From assembly GCA_025331435.1 (NCBI GenBank), contig JAIWNI010000115.1, forward strand, positions 24,201-88,200: a stretch of DNA of 64,000 nt, in the 5' to 3' direction. Below are positions 47,365 through 59,330 of this stretch, piece after piece (position 1 is the stretch's first letter; every line of letters begins with the position of its first letter). Made by a program: the position numbers and the translations under genes. Origin of the DNA: Choanephora cucurbitarum. Taxonomy: Eukaryota > Mucoromycota > Mucoromycetes > Mucorales > Choanephoraceae. The notes below the pieces were generated by a model. That model worked only from the letters and a program-made list of their open reading frames with translations. It had not been told where the DNA came from and did no database searches.

Positions 47365-48871
47365 ATGAAAGTTCAATACCTGAGCACAACCTTGTTGACT
47401 ATCTGGGCCAATTTGGCTTTGACACACGCTTTTTATGGTCCTAGAGATGATGTGGTTGAACTGACACCTCGTAACTTTAAAACAGCATTGTTAGATACCA
47501 ACGTAAGTTGTTCTATCTACTTTTCGTATCTTTCAAGCATTAAGCTCAATTTCTTTGGTTTTTCTTGAAAACTTTCTAGCATCTTGTTGCTGTTGAGTTC
47601 TATGCGCCATGGTGTGGTCACTGTCAAAGACTAGCACCTGAATGGAAAAAGGCTGCCACTAATCTGAAAGGTCTTGTTTCAGTTGCTGCTATCAACTGTG
47701 ATGAAGACAACAACAAAGGTCTTTGTGCACAGTATGACATAAAAGGCTTCCCAACAATTAAAGTCTTTAGCCCTGAGTTAAGAAAAAACAAACGTACAGG
47801 TGAACTGACCAAATCCGCTTCTGGTAAAGCTATTTTTATAAAAGAGAGGGAACTTGAAATTGCAGCAAGTTAATCTTTCTACAGATTATCAAGGACCTAG
47901 GGATGCCAAATCTATTGTGGATCATTTGCTGTCTTATCAGCCCTCCCAGGTTCTGTTTGTCAAGTGGAACGAAAAAGATGTCAAGTCCAAAAAAAGTATC
48001 TCGTTGGACAACTTTTTGAATACGAAAGTAAAGTTATAGGCATCGATTGGTACATACTACTTCATACTGACATGCAAATATAGAATGAAACTTTACCCAA
48101 GGCCCTATTGTTCACAAACAAGCCTACAACAACACCTTTGTACAAAGCATTATCTATCGATTTTAAGGACAAGATGTTAGTGGGTGAAGTAAAGAGTTCA
48201 GAAAAGAATATTATTGCTGAATTTGGCATACAATCATTTCCAACCTTGTTGGTTATTTCACCCGAGCATGGATCCGTTCAATTTGAAGGCAAATTGAACC
48301 ATCAAAACCTTAAAGAATTCATGAAAAAGTACGCGTTATCTTCACCTTCTTCTGAAAAGCAACCACCTGTAAAATCAGCTGTAAAGGAGCCCAAGCCAGG
48401 TATTTATTTATCTATCCTAGCCAACTTGTCCATTACTCAAACTATAATATAGTTGTTGCGTTAGAAGACAACGATAGTTTTGCTAAATCCTGCCTAAAGG
48501 CAAGCACAAGTACTATCTGTATCGTTGCCATTACCAATCAAGATGATAAGCAAGATACAGTGGATATGCTTAATACACTTAGAACCAAATTTACTCCCAC
48601 AAATGGTCTGGACTTTCAATTTGCTTGGCTATATGCCGATCAATCACAGAGTATTACAAACAGTTTGCAAGTTCCTCAGGATTCTCATTCAATCTTCTTC
48701 CTGCGTCCCAGCAAACAGCTTTATAGAAACTACATAGGTTCTTGGAGTGAACAGAACCTCTTGAATTGGTTGAACCAAATTAATACTGGTCGCATTCAAG
48801 CGTGGCCCTACAAAGATGATCTTAAAGTAGATTTGAAGCCAGTTGACGAGCCTATTCACGATGAACTTTGA
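47365..48871 (+). CDS. ER protein disulfide isomerase (Mpd1/PDIA6-like) with HDEL tail
   Basis: Oxidises and isomerises disulfides in the ER lumen. The start at 47365 gives a signal peptide (MKVQYLSTTLLTIWANLALTHA). The first thioredoxin domain carries VEFYAPWCGHCQRLAPEWKKAA with a CGHC active site and GFPTIKVF with the cis-Pro. A second thioredoxin-like segment lacks the Cys pair (LPKALLFTNKP...FGIQSFPTLLVI). The protein ends PIHDEL, with the HDEL retrieval signal. About four introns, including one after LLDTN. The 5' flank is now a retrotransposon LTR. Related to yeast Mpd1 and P5-type PDIs; exact orthology is not resolved. Confidence 0.92.
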
Positions 48872-49892
48872 TTCAAATAAAAACTTTAACATCAACAGAA
48901 AATAATGAATTTCTTTTGATTTCAAACTTATCCCTTTTTCTTCCTTCTTGTACACCGTTTTTTCAAAATATAACTGCACAAAAAACCTCTACCTTCCCTT
49001 CAGGCAGTATTGGTAGAAAAAGAGTAAAGATGATACACCTTCAGAAAATAAACCGCTAAGTGTGCAGATTCAAAGAGGTTGTTTACATAGATCTGCTTGT
49101 AATTTTGAATCAGGATGACAATATAGTCCTCAAAGATGCTTTTGATAGACAATGTTGTATACAATAGTTATCTATAAAAAAAAAAGAAAATGATTACTTA
49201 ACCTATATAGTTATAATGCATAAAAAATAAAGGTAAATGTAGGATACAGCATAGAAAATACACATGGATTATAGTAGTGAGAATTCTTTACTGTAGCAAA
49301 TAACCACTCTGACTGATTCTTGTTCTGGTAATTCTCTTATTTTTGGGTGACAAGAGATATACTTGAATTAACAACCACAATGCTGTTTGACGAGATGGTC
49401 TGAATATTCAGCTTTTTAACTTACAAGTCATATATGCAATTTCGAAAAAAAAAAAAAAGCTTATCTGACAAATATGTTTGCTCTTTTTCTTCTCATACGC
49501 ACGTCCTGTTATTTTATTTTTCTTTCCCTTTACTTCTCTTCCAATCCATATCCATACAAGCAACTATCTGAATACTACAAAAACGAAAAATGAACGAACC
49601 TTGACGGTAACAAGAGTGATGTAAACATGAGCATTAAATCTTTCTCTATTTTTAGTCTCAGGCCAAAGGTTGCATTTGGTACGCCTAAAATGCAACGCGA
49701 AATATTGAAATGCCGAACTACTATTCTTTTTTTTTCTCTTTCTTTCCTCTTAGTTATTGAAATAGAGTCTACTACAAACAAGAAGAGAAGAGAAAAGAAA
49801 GCCTGTGTTTGCCTATACAGAAACGAAAAGATAAATTGGCTATTTTGAATATACATAGAAGAGGATAAACAAGAAAATACAGACTTGCAAAT
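48872..49892. other. Intergenic region without a recognised gene
   Basis: About 1 kb between PDI and the UBP15 start. A/T runs and short open frames only; no RNA gene seen. Confidence 0.5.
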
Positions 49893-52800
49893 ATGGTATG
49901 ACTATCTATATAAAATAACGAAATCAACTAAATAGAAATCTATAGAACGATGAACAGCAGACACCACCTCAACAACCACAAATTGAACAAGAGCTGGAAC
50001 AATCGCTTCCCACTCCACCTGGAGCCACGTTTGATGTAGACCGTCCAATGTCAGAAGTGGAACCAGCTCCCAGTCTTTCTGTTTTGGATGATTGTATGTA
50101 GTTTTTTTTTTGTAAACGCATACTTATGATATTGACCAGCCATCTATAGTTGAACAAATTGCTAACAAAGAGCTTCAACCGCTAGAAGAAGAAATCATTG
50201 AAACAAAATGTTTTCATTGGGACATTGAACATTGGAGTCAACTCGATCAACGCGTTATTGGTCCTGTTATGCAGGCAGGAGGTCATGATTGGTAAATGAC
50301 ACTGTGGCAACGCAAATGGATGGAAGGTTTACTTGACTTAAAATAGGAACATTCTCCTGTTTCCCGGTGGAAACCATCAAGCAGAGTATGCTTCTGTCTA
50401 TTTGGACTTAAGCAATGCTAAAGAAAACCCTGAAGAGTATGCATGTGCTCAGTTTGTCATTCTTCTTTCAAAACCATCCGATCCTACTCGACACCAAATC
50501 CATCATGCTCAACATCGATTTACTAGCGAAGAGTCCGACTGGGGCTTCACTCGTTTTATGCCCCTCGAAAGCATATCAAGCCCTCATAGCTTGATTGAGA
50601 ATGACGCAGTCCGAGTCACAACCATTATTCGCGTAGTAAAAGATTCTACAGGTGTACTTTGGCACAATTTTGTCAATTACGATTCCAAGAAGCAAACTGG
50701 CTTTGTTGGCCTTCAGAACCAGGGTGCAACATGTTATATGAATTCACTTTTTCAATCACTGTATTTCACAAACTCATTTAGAAAAGCTGTCTACCAGATC
50801 CCTACTGAAAACGACGAACCTTCTAAAAGTGTTGCCCTTGCTTTACAACGCTGCTTTTATAATTTACAACATAGTTCAGAACCTGTAGGAACAACAGAAC
50901 TAACAAAATCGTTTGGTTGGGATTCATTAGAGGCTTTTAGACAACACGATGTACAAGAATTCAACCGTGTTCTTCAAGATAGTTTGGAGACAAAGATGAA
51001 GGACACACCTGCTGATGGAGCCATAAAGAATCTGTTTGTGGGTCGAATGAAGAGTTATATTAAGTGTATCAATGTCGACTATGAATCATCCCGATCTGAA
51101 GATTATTACGATATTCAGTTAAACGTCAAAGGATGCAAAAACCTGGAGGAATCATTTCAAGACTACGTCACTGAAGAAACACTTGAAGGTGATAATAAGT
51201 ACATGGCCGAGGGGTATGGTCTTCAGGATGCTAAGAAGGGTGTTATCTTTGAGAGTTTTCCTCCCGTTTTACACCTTCAGTTAAAACGATTTGAATATGA
51301 TATGATGAGAGATATGATGGTTAAGGTAATTCATAGGCTATTTAATGTGTATAATCATAAGCTGTGTATTGACACTTATTAGATCAATGATCGCCATGAA
51401 TTTCCTACTCATATTGATCTTGAACCTTATCTCAGTGACACTGCTGACAAATCAATGGGCCATAAATATGCCCTCCATGGGTAATATATTTATACACACA
51501 TGTACAGTTAATGTGAGTTTGATTGATTAACTCATTTATGATTAGCGTCTTGGTTCATAGCGGTGATTTGAGTGGCGGTCATTATTTCGCTTTCGTCAAG
51601 CCAGGAAAGGAAGATAAATGGTTCAAGTTTGATGATGATCGGGTTGTTCCTTGCAATATGAAAGAAGTCTTGGAAGACAATTTCGGTGGCGAGCACCCGG
51701 GCCTTGCTGGATTTCGTCCCAATGGTCGTCCTATGAACCGCTTTACCAATGCTTATATGCTGGTGTACATTCGTGAAGCTCTATTAGATCAAGTGCTCGC
51801 TCCTGTCACTAACAATGATATACCCGCTCACGTTGCAGAACGAATTCAAACAGAAGAGCGTCTCCGTGAAATAAGACGCAAAGAAAAAGAAGAGCAGCAT
51901 CTGTACCTGAAAGCATTGATTGCTGACGACGATACATTTAGAGCCAACACTTCATTTGATTTCGCCAATTTTGATGAGAAGGACAATTGTGTGTATGTAC
52001 ACAAAGTAAAGAAGACACAAACATTTGGGGATTTCAAAAAGGAGGTAGCCGATAAAATTCAGTTGCCTCCCTCAGAATTCAGGTTTTGGATTATGGTCAA
52101 CAGACAGAACCGCACAGTGCGCATTGATATGCCTATCTCTGAAGAAGATGATAAATTACGTAAGTATGTAATGTTGAAGAAGAAGTCCAAATCTAATTGT
52201 TTTTTGTTTCACTTTAGCTGTGGATGAGATTCGTACAAAATACGCTACTACTCAACCCAACTTAAGGCTTTACCTTGAACGTGCATCTTTACATGACAAG
52301 AATGGCATTCCTACATTTCCACCCCATCCTACTGCATCAGATGTCATTTTGATCTTCATCAAGCTATTTAGACCAGAACATCAAGACATTCATGGTGCTG
52401 GGCATATATATGCTCGTAAAGATGCAAAAGTAAGCTCAATAGTAGATGACTTGAAGCGAATGGTAGGATTTCCCGAGTCTCAACCTGTTTTGCTATTTGA
52501 AGAAATCAAATCAACAATGATCGACAGAGTGGATACTAGTTTAACTTTCACTCAAGCTGAACTTCAGGACGGAGATATTCTTTGCATTCAGAGAGAACTA
52601 ACAACTGAAGAAATCACAGAATTAAGAGAAAAAGATGCAAAGGCAACTGTGGACACTTTTATGTCACACGAACTAGGCAAAATCATTGTTCACTTCATGC
52701 CTAACAACTATGACCGAGATGCCCCTGAGTTCGAGCTTGTCTTGCATGAAAACATGGATTATGAAAAGGTGGCTGCTGTTGTAGGCAAGCATCTAGGTGT

Positions 52801-53650
52801 TGATAGCGATAAGTTGCGCTTGATAAACCCTTATGCTCGTCATCAGAATTTCAAGAACATACCTCAAAAACGATTTGCAGGACTCAAGCTGGGTAAGCTA
52901 TTCCAAAACTACAACCATCACCAACGTCCTCGTCTTATATATGAAAAGCTTGAAGTCAGCCTCGAAGAGATGGAAAGTAAATGTCCTGTGACAGTGACAG
53001 TGTGCGCACCAACATTGAAGGATGTTCAGACAATTGAGGTGCTGATGCCAAAAGATAGTGGCGTCAATGATCTGAAAGCTATCTTGGTTGAGAAAGGTGC
53101 ACAGTTTGGCACAGACAACTATGATCATATTCGCATTTTTGATGAAATGGATGGCAAATTTGATAAGCAATATGACGATAAGATTTGGCGCAATGCCATT
53201 GCTACAAAACCTTCCGTTCGGGTGTTCGCTGAGAGGATTCCTGAAGAAGAATTGAAAATGGATCTTGAAACAGATGGTATTATTGACGTGTTCCATTTCC
53301 AACGAGTTATCAGTCGCACACATTCAGTGCCCTTCAAATTTGTTGTTCATGAAGTAAGTACCGCTGATCACCCCTTCTTTGTTATATTAACATCTTGTTT
53401 GTAGAAGGAAACCTTGCTCGAAATGAAAAAAAGACTTCAATCCCGAACTGGTCTCGACGACAAAGAATGGGCTAAAGTTAGACTTTTCATTGTTAGCGAT
53501 GATGAAGAAAATGCTACTTTGGTGGAGAGTGAGGATGATAAGCCATTGTTCTACTCATATCAATACAACAACGGTGACATGATTGGGTTAGATCATATCG
53601 ACAAAACATCAAAAGCGGATAAGACAGGCGCCATCTTTATTAGAGGCTAG
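49893..53650 (+). CDS. UBP15: Ubiquitin carboxyl-terminal hydrolase (UBP15/USP7-like)
   Basis: Cysteine-protease deubiquitinase. The proposed first exon is only the start codon (49893-49895), followed by a 50-nt intron and NDEQQTPPQQPQ. A MATH/TRAF domain comes next (CFHWDIEHWSQL...FPGGNH...SVYLDL...FVILLSKPSD...DWGFTRFMPLESI), then the peptidase domain: GLQNQGATCYMNSLFQSLY with the catalytic Cys, FRQHDVQEFNRVLQDSLE, and HSGDLSGGHYFAFVKPG with the catalytic His, followed by FKFDDDRV. The long C-terminus holds ubiquitin-like domains as in USP7. About eight introns. In yeast, Ubp15 acts in endocytosis and cell cycle; that role here is inference. Confidence 0.95.
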
Positions 53651-53985
53651 CGCTTGCATCTTGATTTCTTTTCTATTTGAACTCATTATTATCATTTCAT
53701 GCATGAAAATATTTATACATATACATATGTCTATAAAAATTCCATTATTTCCGAGATCATCTACCACTCATTTATCTTTTTTTTTTTCGGTTCTCCTTTC
53801 GACAGTAAAAAAAAAGGGCAAACAACAACGAGCGATCCGACTCTTCTCCTTTCTTTTTTTTTTATTATAAACATTCTATTTTCGTTTTAGTAATTAAATC
53901 ATTATTAAATATGGTAGAGAATAATTAGACGATTAAATATGAAATTAAATAGATTTCGATATAGGATTTAATTCGACAAGATGAC
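53651..53985. other. Short intergenic region
   Basis: 335 bases, very AT-rich with T runs, between UBP15 and the Num1/Mcp5-like gene. Nothing recognised. Confidence 0.6.
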
Positions 53986-56292
53986 ATGTTACATACAACC
54001 AGTTTTCTGGAATATGAATCGCCGGAACTATCCGAGCTATATACTAATAAGACATCGACTGAATACGCATGTGTTGGTGAAGCACCCACAACCTTCAGAA
54101 GGCTTACTCCAAGGCCAGTTCGAAAACAGGCCTTTCAAGAACATAGTCTACAAACACCAGACAGTCTCCTTATGCAAGGAGACGCTGCCCTTGCATCACT
54201 CAAGGTCGAAATTGCAGATAAACAGCAGGAGATTACTTATTTGATGAACAGTAAAGCAAAAGCAGAAGGCAAGTAGATCTAAGTCTTTTTCTCTTTCTTT
54301 CTTGATATCATCTCACTCGGATGTTTTTTTTTTGTTAAACGACTACGATGCTACAGAAAGATACAAAGACGAGATATGGAGCCTGGAGCTTGAGAAACAA
54401 GATTTGTTGCAGAGAATAAACGACTTAACAAACAATCTCGTTAAATCAAATTTGGACCTTGCGCGTCTTGAACAGCAAGAAAAGAGTTTGTTTAATGAAC
54501 TGGAACATCTAAAAATTCTAAGAGATGAAGAGATGAATGAAACAAAAACAAAGCACGAGCAGGAAGTCATGGCTTACAAAGAGATGATTTTGGTTCAACG
54601 AACCGAGAAAGAAAGAGCACTCAAAGAATTACAAAGGCTAAATCAAAAGCCACAGCTACGATCAAACTCTGTTATTCTAAGGCCCATTTCTCATCGCGCT
54701 AACGATTATGGACATGCAGATTCTGCGTCGATAGCATCAGCACCATCACCACCTCAGTCTCGCTGCATGTTTGCTGTAGGCCAATCTCAATCAATTCACA
54801 AGAAAGACGAATCACTCGAAATGAAGTCACTTAGGATATCTTTGGATCAAGCTCATGATATTATCAAATCAATGCAAGATAGGATCAATAAGGAAACTGA
54901 AGAGAGAACAAAGACGGATAAACTACTAAGAGAAGCACAAGAAATGGCGGAGCACTTTCGAAATAGCAAAAACAGGCAAACAGCATTCGACTCAAACAAT
55001 CGATCCTTGAAATCAGTAGTTGACCAGGAACAACTACAGCGTAAGAAATCGAAAAAGATGATGGTATCTGAACAGATTCCGATCAGCTTATTGTCTGATG
55101 AACTTGAAAGATGTCAAAAACAGTCGATAGTAGATTCTTTGTCATCTTTGAAATCACATAAGGAAATGAAAAAACAAGCGTTAGAAGGAGAAGAGATGCT
55201 GGACAGGCATCTTCTTTGCACAGAATTGCAACAGGTTTGCACAAGTTCAATTGATTTGAAACCTAATGCGGCTACGAGTACTAAATGCCAAACCAGTCCT
55301 CATTTATACCAGACAAGAAAGCCTCCTATTCTGCTCCGTATCAGAGAACTCGATTCATTCTCTAACAGTCCAACCACTCGTTTTGCTGACAAAGCAAACG
55401 AGAATGTTAAGAGAGACAATATGAAATTTCTGGAAGAATCTTTGAAAAAAGAAAACGATTTGAAAAGCTTTGCATTCAGTGATAAGAAAAACAATCAGCA
55501 GTCATCAAACGCTCCTGCAGTTGACTTCAATACGCAAGTGAGTCTTGATTTGTTATTGAAGCCTTTATCCAAAGATCAAATTCAGGAAGTATTGGCGGCT
55601 TTGACTCGATGTATCATTGGCGAATGGGTATGGAAATACACTCGAAAGGTGGTGGGTGTTGGCTTTTCAGAAAAAAAACATCGTCGTTTCTTTTGGATCA
55701 ATCCATATACACGAGTATTACATTGGAGTACGCATAAACCAGGTTCATCTGCACAGGCTCATTCAAAAAGTGGTAAAGAATCCTTCTGTTTTTCAGTAAG
55801 ATTGGTCGTTTTATTTATCATTCTATTCCATGTAGCCTTTGTTGAATCGTTCCGTATAATTTGTGACAACAAAAAAGCATCAACTGTTCCTTATCTTTTA
55901 ATCAAGACGTCTGAAAGAAATGTCAAAATACAGTGCTTGGATTTGGATTGCCATTATTCATGGGTTAAGGTTTGAAATACTTCTAAAAGAGATTGGTTTA
56001 ATTATTTCGATTAACTTCTTTTTCTGAATAGTCGTTGAGTGCATTACCAACTGATTTATCTTATAAGAAAAAGCAATTTGAAGATGAGGAGGCTGAATCG
56101 GTCACTAAACCATCTTCCTCGTTTGAATGCCTCAGCAAGCCAGACAGCAGTCAATCAAACTCAAACAATAATGTGATAGCTCTACCCCAAGAGCCATCAT
56201 CCGATGTGATGTGTAGCAGTTCAACATTGATTGATTTTCCTTTGGACATAAATGAGCCTCTTATAGATTTGAACATTTTGAAAAAATACTAG
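53986..56292 (+). CDS. Num1/Mcp5-like cortical protein with coiled coils and PH domain
   Basis: Family members anchor dynein or mitochondria at the cell cortex. The start at 53986 (MLHTTSFLEYESPEL) begins exon 1, which ends at 54268; the intron has a GC donor and exon 2 starts at 54357. Coiled-coil segments follow (ERYKDEIWSLELEKQDLLQR... and SLEMKSLRISLDQAHDIIKSM...). The C-terminal PH domain of Mcp5 type reads ALTRCIIGEWVWKYTRKVVGVGFSEKKHRRFFWINPYTRVLHW, then AFVESFRIICDN and VPYLLIKTSERNVKIQC. A 63-nt intron starting GTAAAG near 55774 restores HSKSAFVESF. A Ser/Asn-rich tail ends at 56292. Shorter than yeast Num1 and without its long repeats. Confidence 0.82.
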
Positions 56293-56474
56293 AAAAGCAG
56301 CAATAAAAATCAAATTAGAAATTCTCTTTCTTAAAGAAGGTACAGACATAATTGAAATTGCCTTTAAGACCATTTTTTGACTGAACATTTTTTTGTTTTA
56401 CTATGTTTCTTTTTTTAAGGCTACGTACACTGCTTGATAGCCTGTTTTGTTTATTTGACAGGCAAAATAGTTTT

Positions 56475-57667
56475 CTATCTAATACTATTTGTGATGATGC
56501 CGTAGACATGTTCCGGCATAATAATAGGTGAAGCACCATTATGATTTACTGCGCAAGTATTTAATAAAATACAACGTGTAGCTATAGGTATAGTAGTACT
56601 TTCTCGCTTGGCTTTCTTTGGACTTTTGCACATATGGGTTTTTCTTATTCGCTCAGCTCTACGATACCACATTCTTTTTCTTGTAAAAGAGTTATTGGAG
56701 GGAAGTGTGCTCCATTTCTCCCAATGCCAGTCTGCATAATGCCACCGATTATCAGTAACTGTCCATTCTGGGTCTATCCAATGCCACTCGGTTATATCTT
56801 GTTGTTCACAAAAATCAGATGTGCTAGGTGGTAAGCAAAAATCGTTAGTTGAAGGAGTTGGTCTTGAATAAACATCCGTCCTGGCATTAACAATAGAGCA
56901 TGAGATAAGAGTACGAAAGAAAGTATAAGCATTATTTACCATTCAGATGGATCTTGAGATAATAGAATATCAGTCCATCCAATTAAGAACCACCATCTCT
57001 GATGTTGTTGTATTTGGAAGCAGTAGATTTTTCGATCCTCACTTTTTGTGCAATCAATAGGGTTTTTCTTTAGGGGCAATGGATCTTTTATCGTCTTATT
57101 ACTCCTTAAGAGAAGCCGTAGTTCAATTGAGTACGTAGCAATCAGAATAGAAAACTGGACTGTAAGTAGAACCCTCAAATGTTTCAGCAGTGGCCGATAC
57201 GTTTCATAGTAAAAACGAATCGTTCCAAAGCAAACGAAAAAGTAGCATTCTCTGAGTTGAAAGGCTGAATATGTACAAGAAGCAGAAGACTTCATGTTGT
57301 CTCTTGACCATTCAAAAACGCTCTTTAATCGCTGCTTGTACTTGCTTATCCTTTTGCGAGTACATAGCGGTATTCTGTCAAACGGTTTGTCTAGCGCGTC
57401 CAACATAGTAGTATCCCAGAACCAGTACGTATAGCCCAAAAATAATAGTAATATTAAACACCATGAATCTACTCGAAAGCGGAAGTATGGCACAGTCTGG
57501 TTTATCACTTTTGTTTTCCAATGTAGCACACTAGTTTCAAAAACTGTCATGTAAGGATTTGAGTGCAGCATATATGTGCTATTTTTGCCTATTGCAAATG
57601 GCAAATCCATGTTAGTAATAACGAAATAAAAATGAAGAAAGTTGAAAACAAAAACATATCGAAGCAT
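56475..57667 (-). CDS. Pex23/dysferlin-domain membrane protein (Pex30/Spo73-like)
   Basis: Two exons joined at QDPSEW/TDVYSRP near 56943, which rebuilds the conserved DPxxWTD motif of the Pex23 family. The N-terminal half has hydrophobic segments (SWCLILLLFLGYTYWFW, LLTVQFSILIATYSIEL). DysF features follow: YCFQIQQHQRWWFLIGWTDILL, then ITEWHWIDPEWTV, RWHYADWHWEKW and RKRMWYRRAERI. Such proteins shape ER at peroxisome or prospore-membrane contact sites. The start may be Met at 57667 or at 57610. It converges on the PH gene with a 182-nt gap. Confidence 0.75.
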
Positions 57668-59257
57668 GTTTTATTTTGCTTAGAGCGACAATTCCTTGCT
57701 ACAATGTTCACGTGCAGGCACTAATTTTGTTCTGATAGACATCAAGCTAGCAGTCAACAAGCTCCCCCAATATGTCTTGATCAATTATTTGTCGTATTGT
57801 GTGGCAACATGAAGATACAAATATAAAACTAACTGTACGCATTAAAGGTATCTGACATAATACTGATGTTGATCAGTATATATCTTTCCCTCCCTCTCTA
57901 GAAAACAATACAGTTTTAGCATCCTTCAGAAAGCGAGATATTATTTATGCCATCAGATAAGATAGCATGTACATTTTTTAAGCAGACATAATCGACAGTG
58001 CAGTTGGTTTCGAACTTTTTTTAAAATATAACCACCTAATTTTCCAGGGACAAAAAAAGAGAAAAATGAAACACAAAAGCATCTTCTGTGCTTGTCTTTA
58101 CTAATCTGTCTACTGCAGCGTTTATATGAATATCTCCTGTGTCCTTTAGATGATACAGGTTTGGAAAATAATTTAAGCTTCTTTTTTGATTGTGCAATCT
58201 AAGTTACCTTCTTACAAATCAGAACCGACGTGTGCTTCTCTAACTGATGAAAATTTGATGTCCTTTTTTTCGAAATTGGTACATGCTGTTCCAAATAGCT
58301 AATTATCTACTTTATTGTTTATAGCACAACTCAAAACAAGAAAAGACTAGAAAGGCTACAACACCGTTTTGATTTGCAACGTATTTTTTCGAAATTGTTG
58401 TCAAAGTTGATTTAGAATATGCAGTTTCAAAAAAATCGATAGAGGTTTTGAGTGGAAGTGCTAAATCAGTGTCGTCTAGCTTTGCTTAAGTGTTACCGTC
58501 CAATTATGCTATTCAATGCTCCCTTAAAACAACAGTAGTCTTATGTACAGTTATTCGCAAAACTTCTTCTAACACTCGATTAATTTTTGACCTCTTTCAG
58601 CTCCTTTGAAATCAAGACTGCATTTCAGGCCCATTTGACAGATTTTCTGATACCTTGCTAAGAAGCAACTATTCAAATATGTTGTTCTGATTTTTATATC
58701 GCATCTATAGAAAATGGATTATTAGTACATATACATAATCTATCATTGATTTGGCTATTTGAATAAGTAGTTTCCAAGCCCAGCATGACTTTTAGAATGG
58801 TACATACATTGGTCGCTTCATTTAAGAGTGAACACATTCTTGAGGAATGTACTCTTAAATCGAGCGACTACTGTAGACTCTTTGAGTCTTTCTCTGTCAA
58901 TAAACTTAAATTTTATCTATCTTACTTACTTTACACTTGGTCGTAGTTTGACACATATTCAATACCTAAATTCACTTATTTGATTAGTTCCCTTGATGCT
59001 TGTTGCAGGTTATGTATTCTTTTACTACATCTCTTCTTTGCAATACTTTACTTTAAGGTTTGTTACCTAAACAAAATGATGCTCATTACATATAACCTTG
59101 CTGCCTATTGTTCCATTATATCTCTTTGCTTCTCTTTTACAAGTTACTGCAAAAACTATCCTTTGATCAAGAAATAGACATGTAACATTAATCTTAACAA
59201 AAAATAAAAATATCTGAATTCTGAAACTCAGTTAGAAATCAAGATAGAAGGATATCT
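57668..59257. other. Intergenic region with palindromic repeat
   Basis: About 1.6 kb with no supported gene. A short open frame at 58980-59177 has no recognisable features. A 57-nt palindrome lies at 58812-58868. Confidence 0.5.
58812..58868. repeat. Imperfect palindrome GTCGCT...AGCGAC
   Basis: Left arm GTCGCTTCATTTAAGAGT; the right arm in reverse complement reads GTCGCTCGATTTAAGAGT, a match with two differences over 18 nt, then a core related to CACATTC. Same TTTAAGAGT arm as 29166-29221. It may be a short foldback element or the trace of one. Confidence 0.6.
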
Positions 59258-59330
59258 TGGAGAAGCTGGGCGTCGATCCCAGTGCCTCTCGCATGCTAAG
59301 CGAGCGCTCTACCATTTGAGCTACATCCCC
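59258..59330 (-). tRNA. tRNA-Ala (anticodon AGC)
   Basis: Read on the minus strand, 73 nt starting GGGGATGTAGCTC and ending CTTCTCCA fold into a cloverleaf. The anticodon arm CTCGC-TTAGCAT-GCGAG carries AGC; the T arm is CTGGG-ATCGACG-CCCAG. The acceptor stem has one T-T mismatch (position 6/67) and one G-T pair. No intron and no encoded CCA. The T loop begins with A instead of T, which also occurs in some plant tRNA-Ala genes. The 5' end directly abuts a LINE copy. Confidence 0.88.
59317..59330. repeat. 14-nt junction repeat, copy 1 (within tRNA-Ala)
   Basis: TGAGCTACATCCCC, the 5' end of the tRNA gene seen on the plus strand. Repeated at 61084-61097 and 62851-62864, at each boundary between LINE copies. 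Interpreted as the target-site duplication. Confidence 0.85.

Noticed and set aside
58980..59177. 65-aa Leu/Cys-rich open frame
   Set aside because: No start context, no splice extension and no known family; AT-rich intergenic DNA gives such frames by chance.
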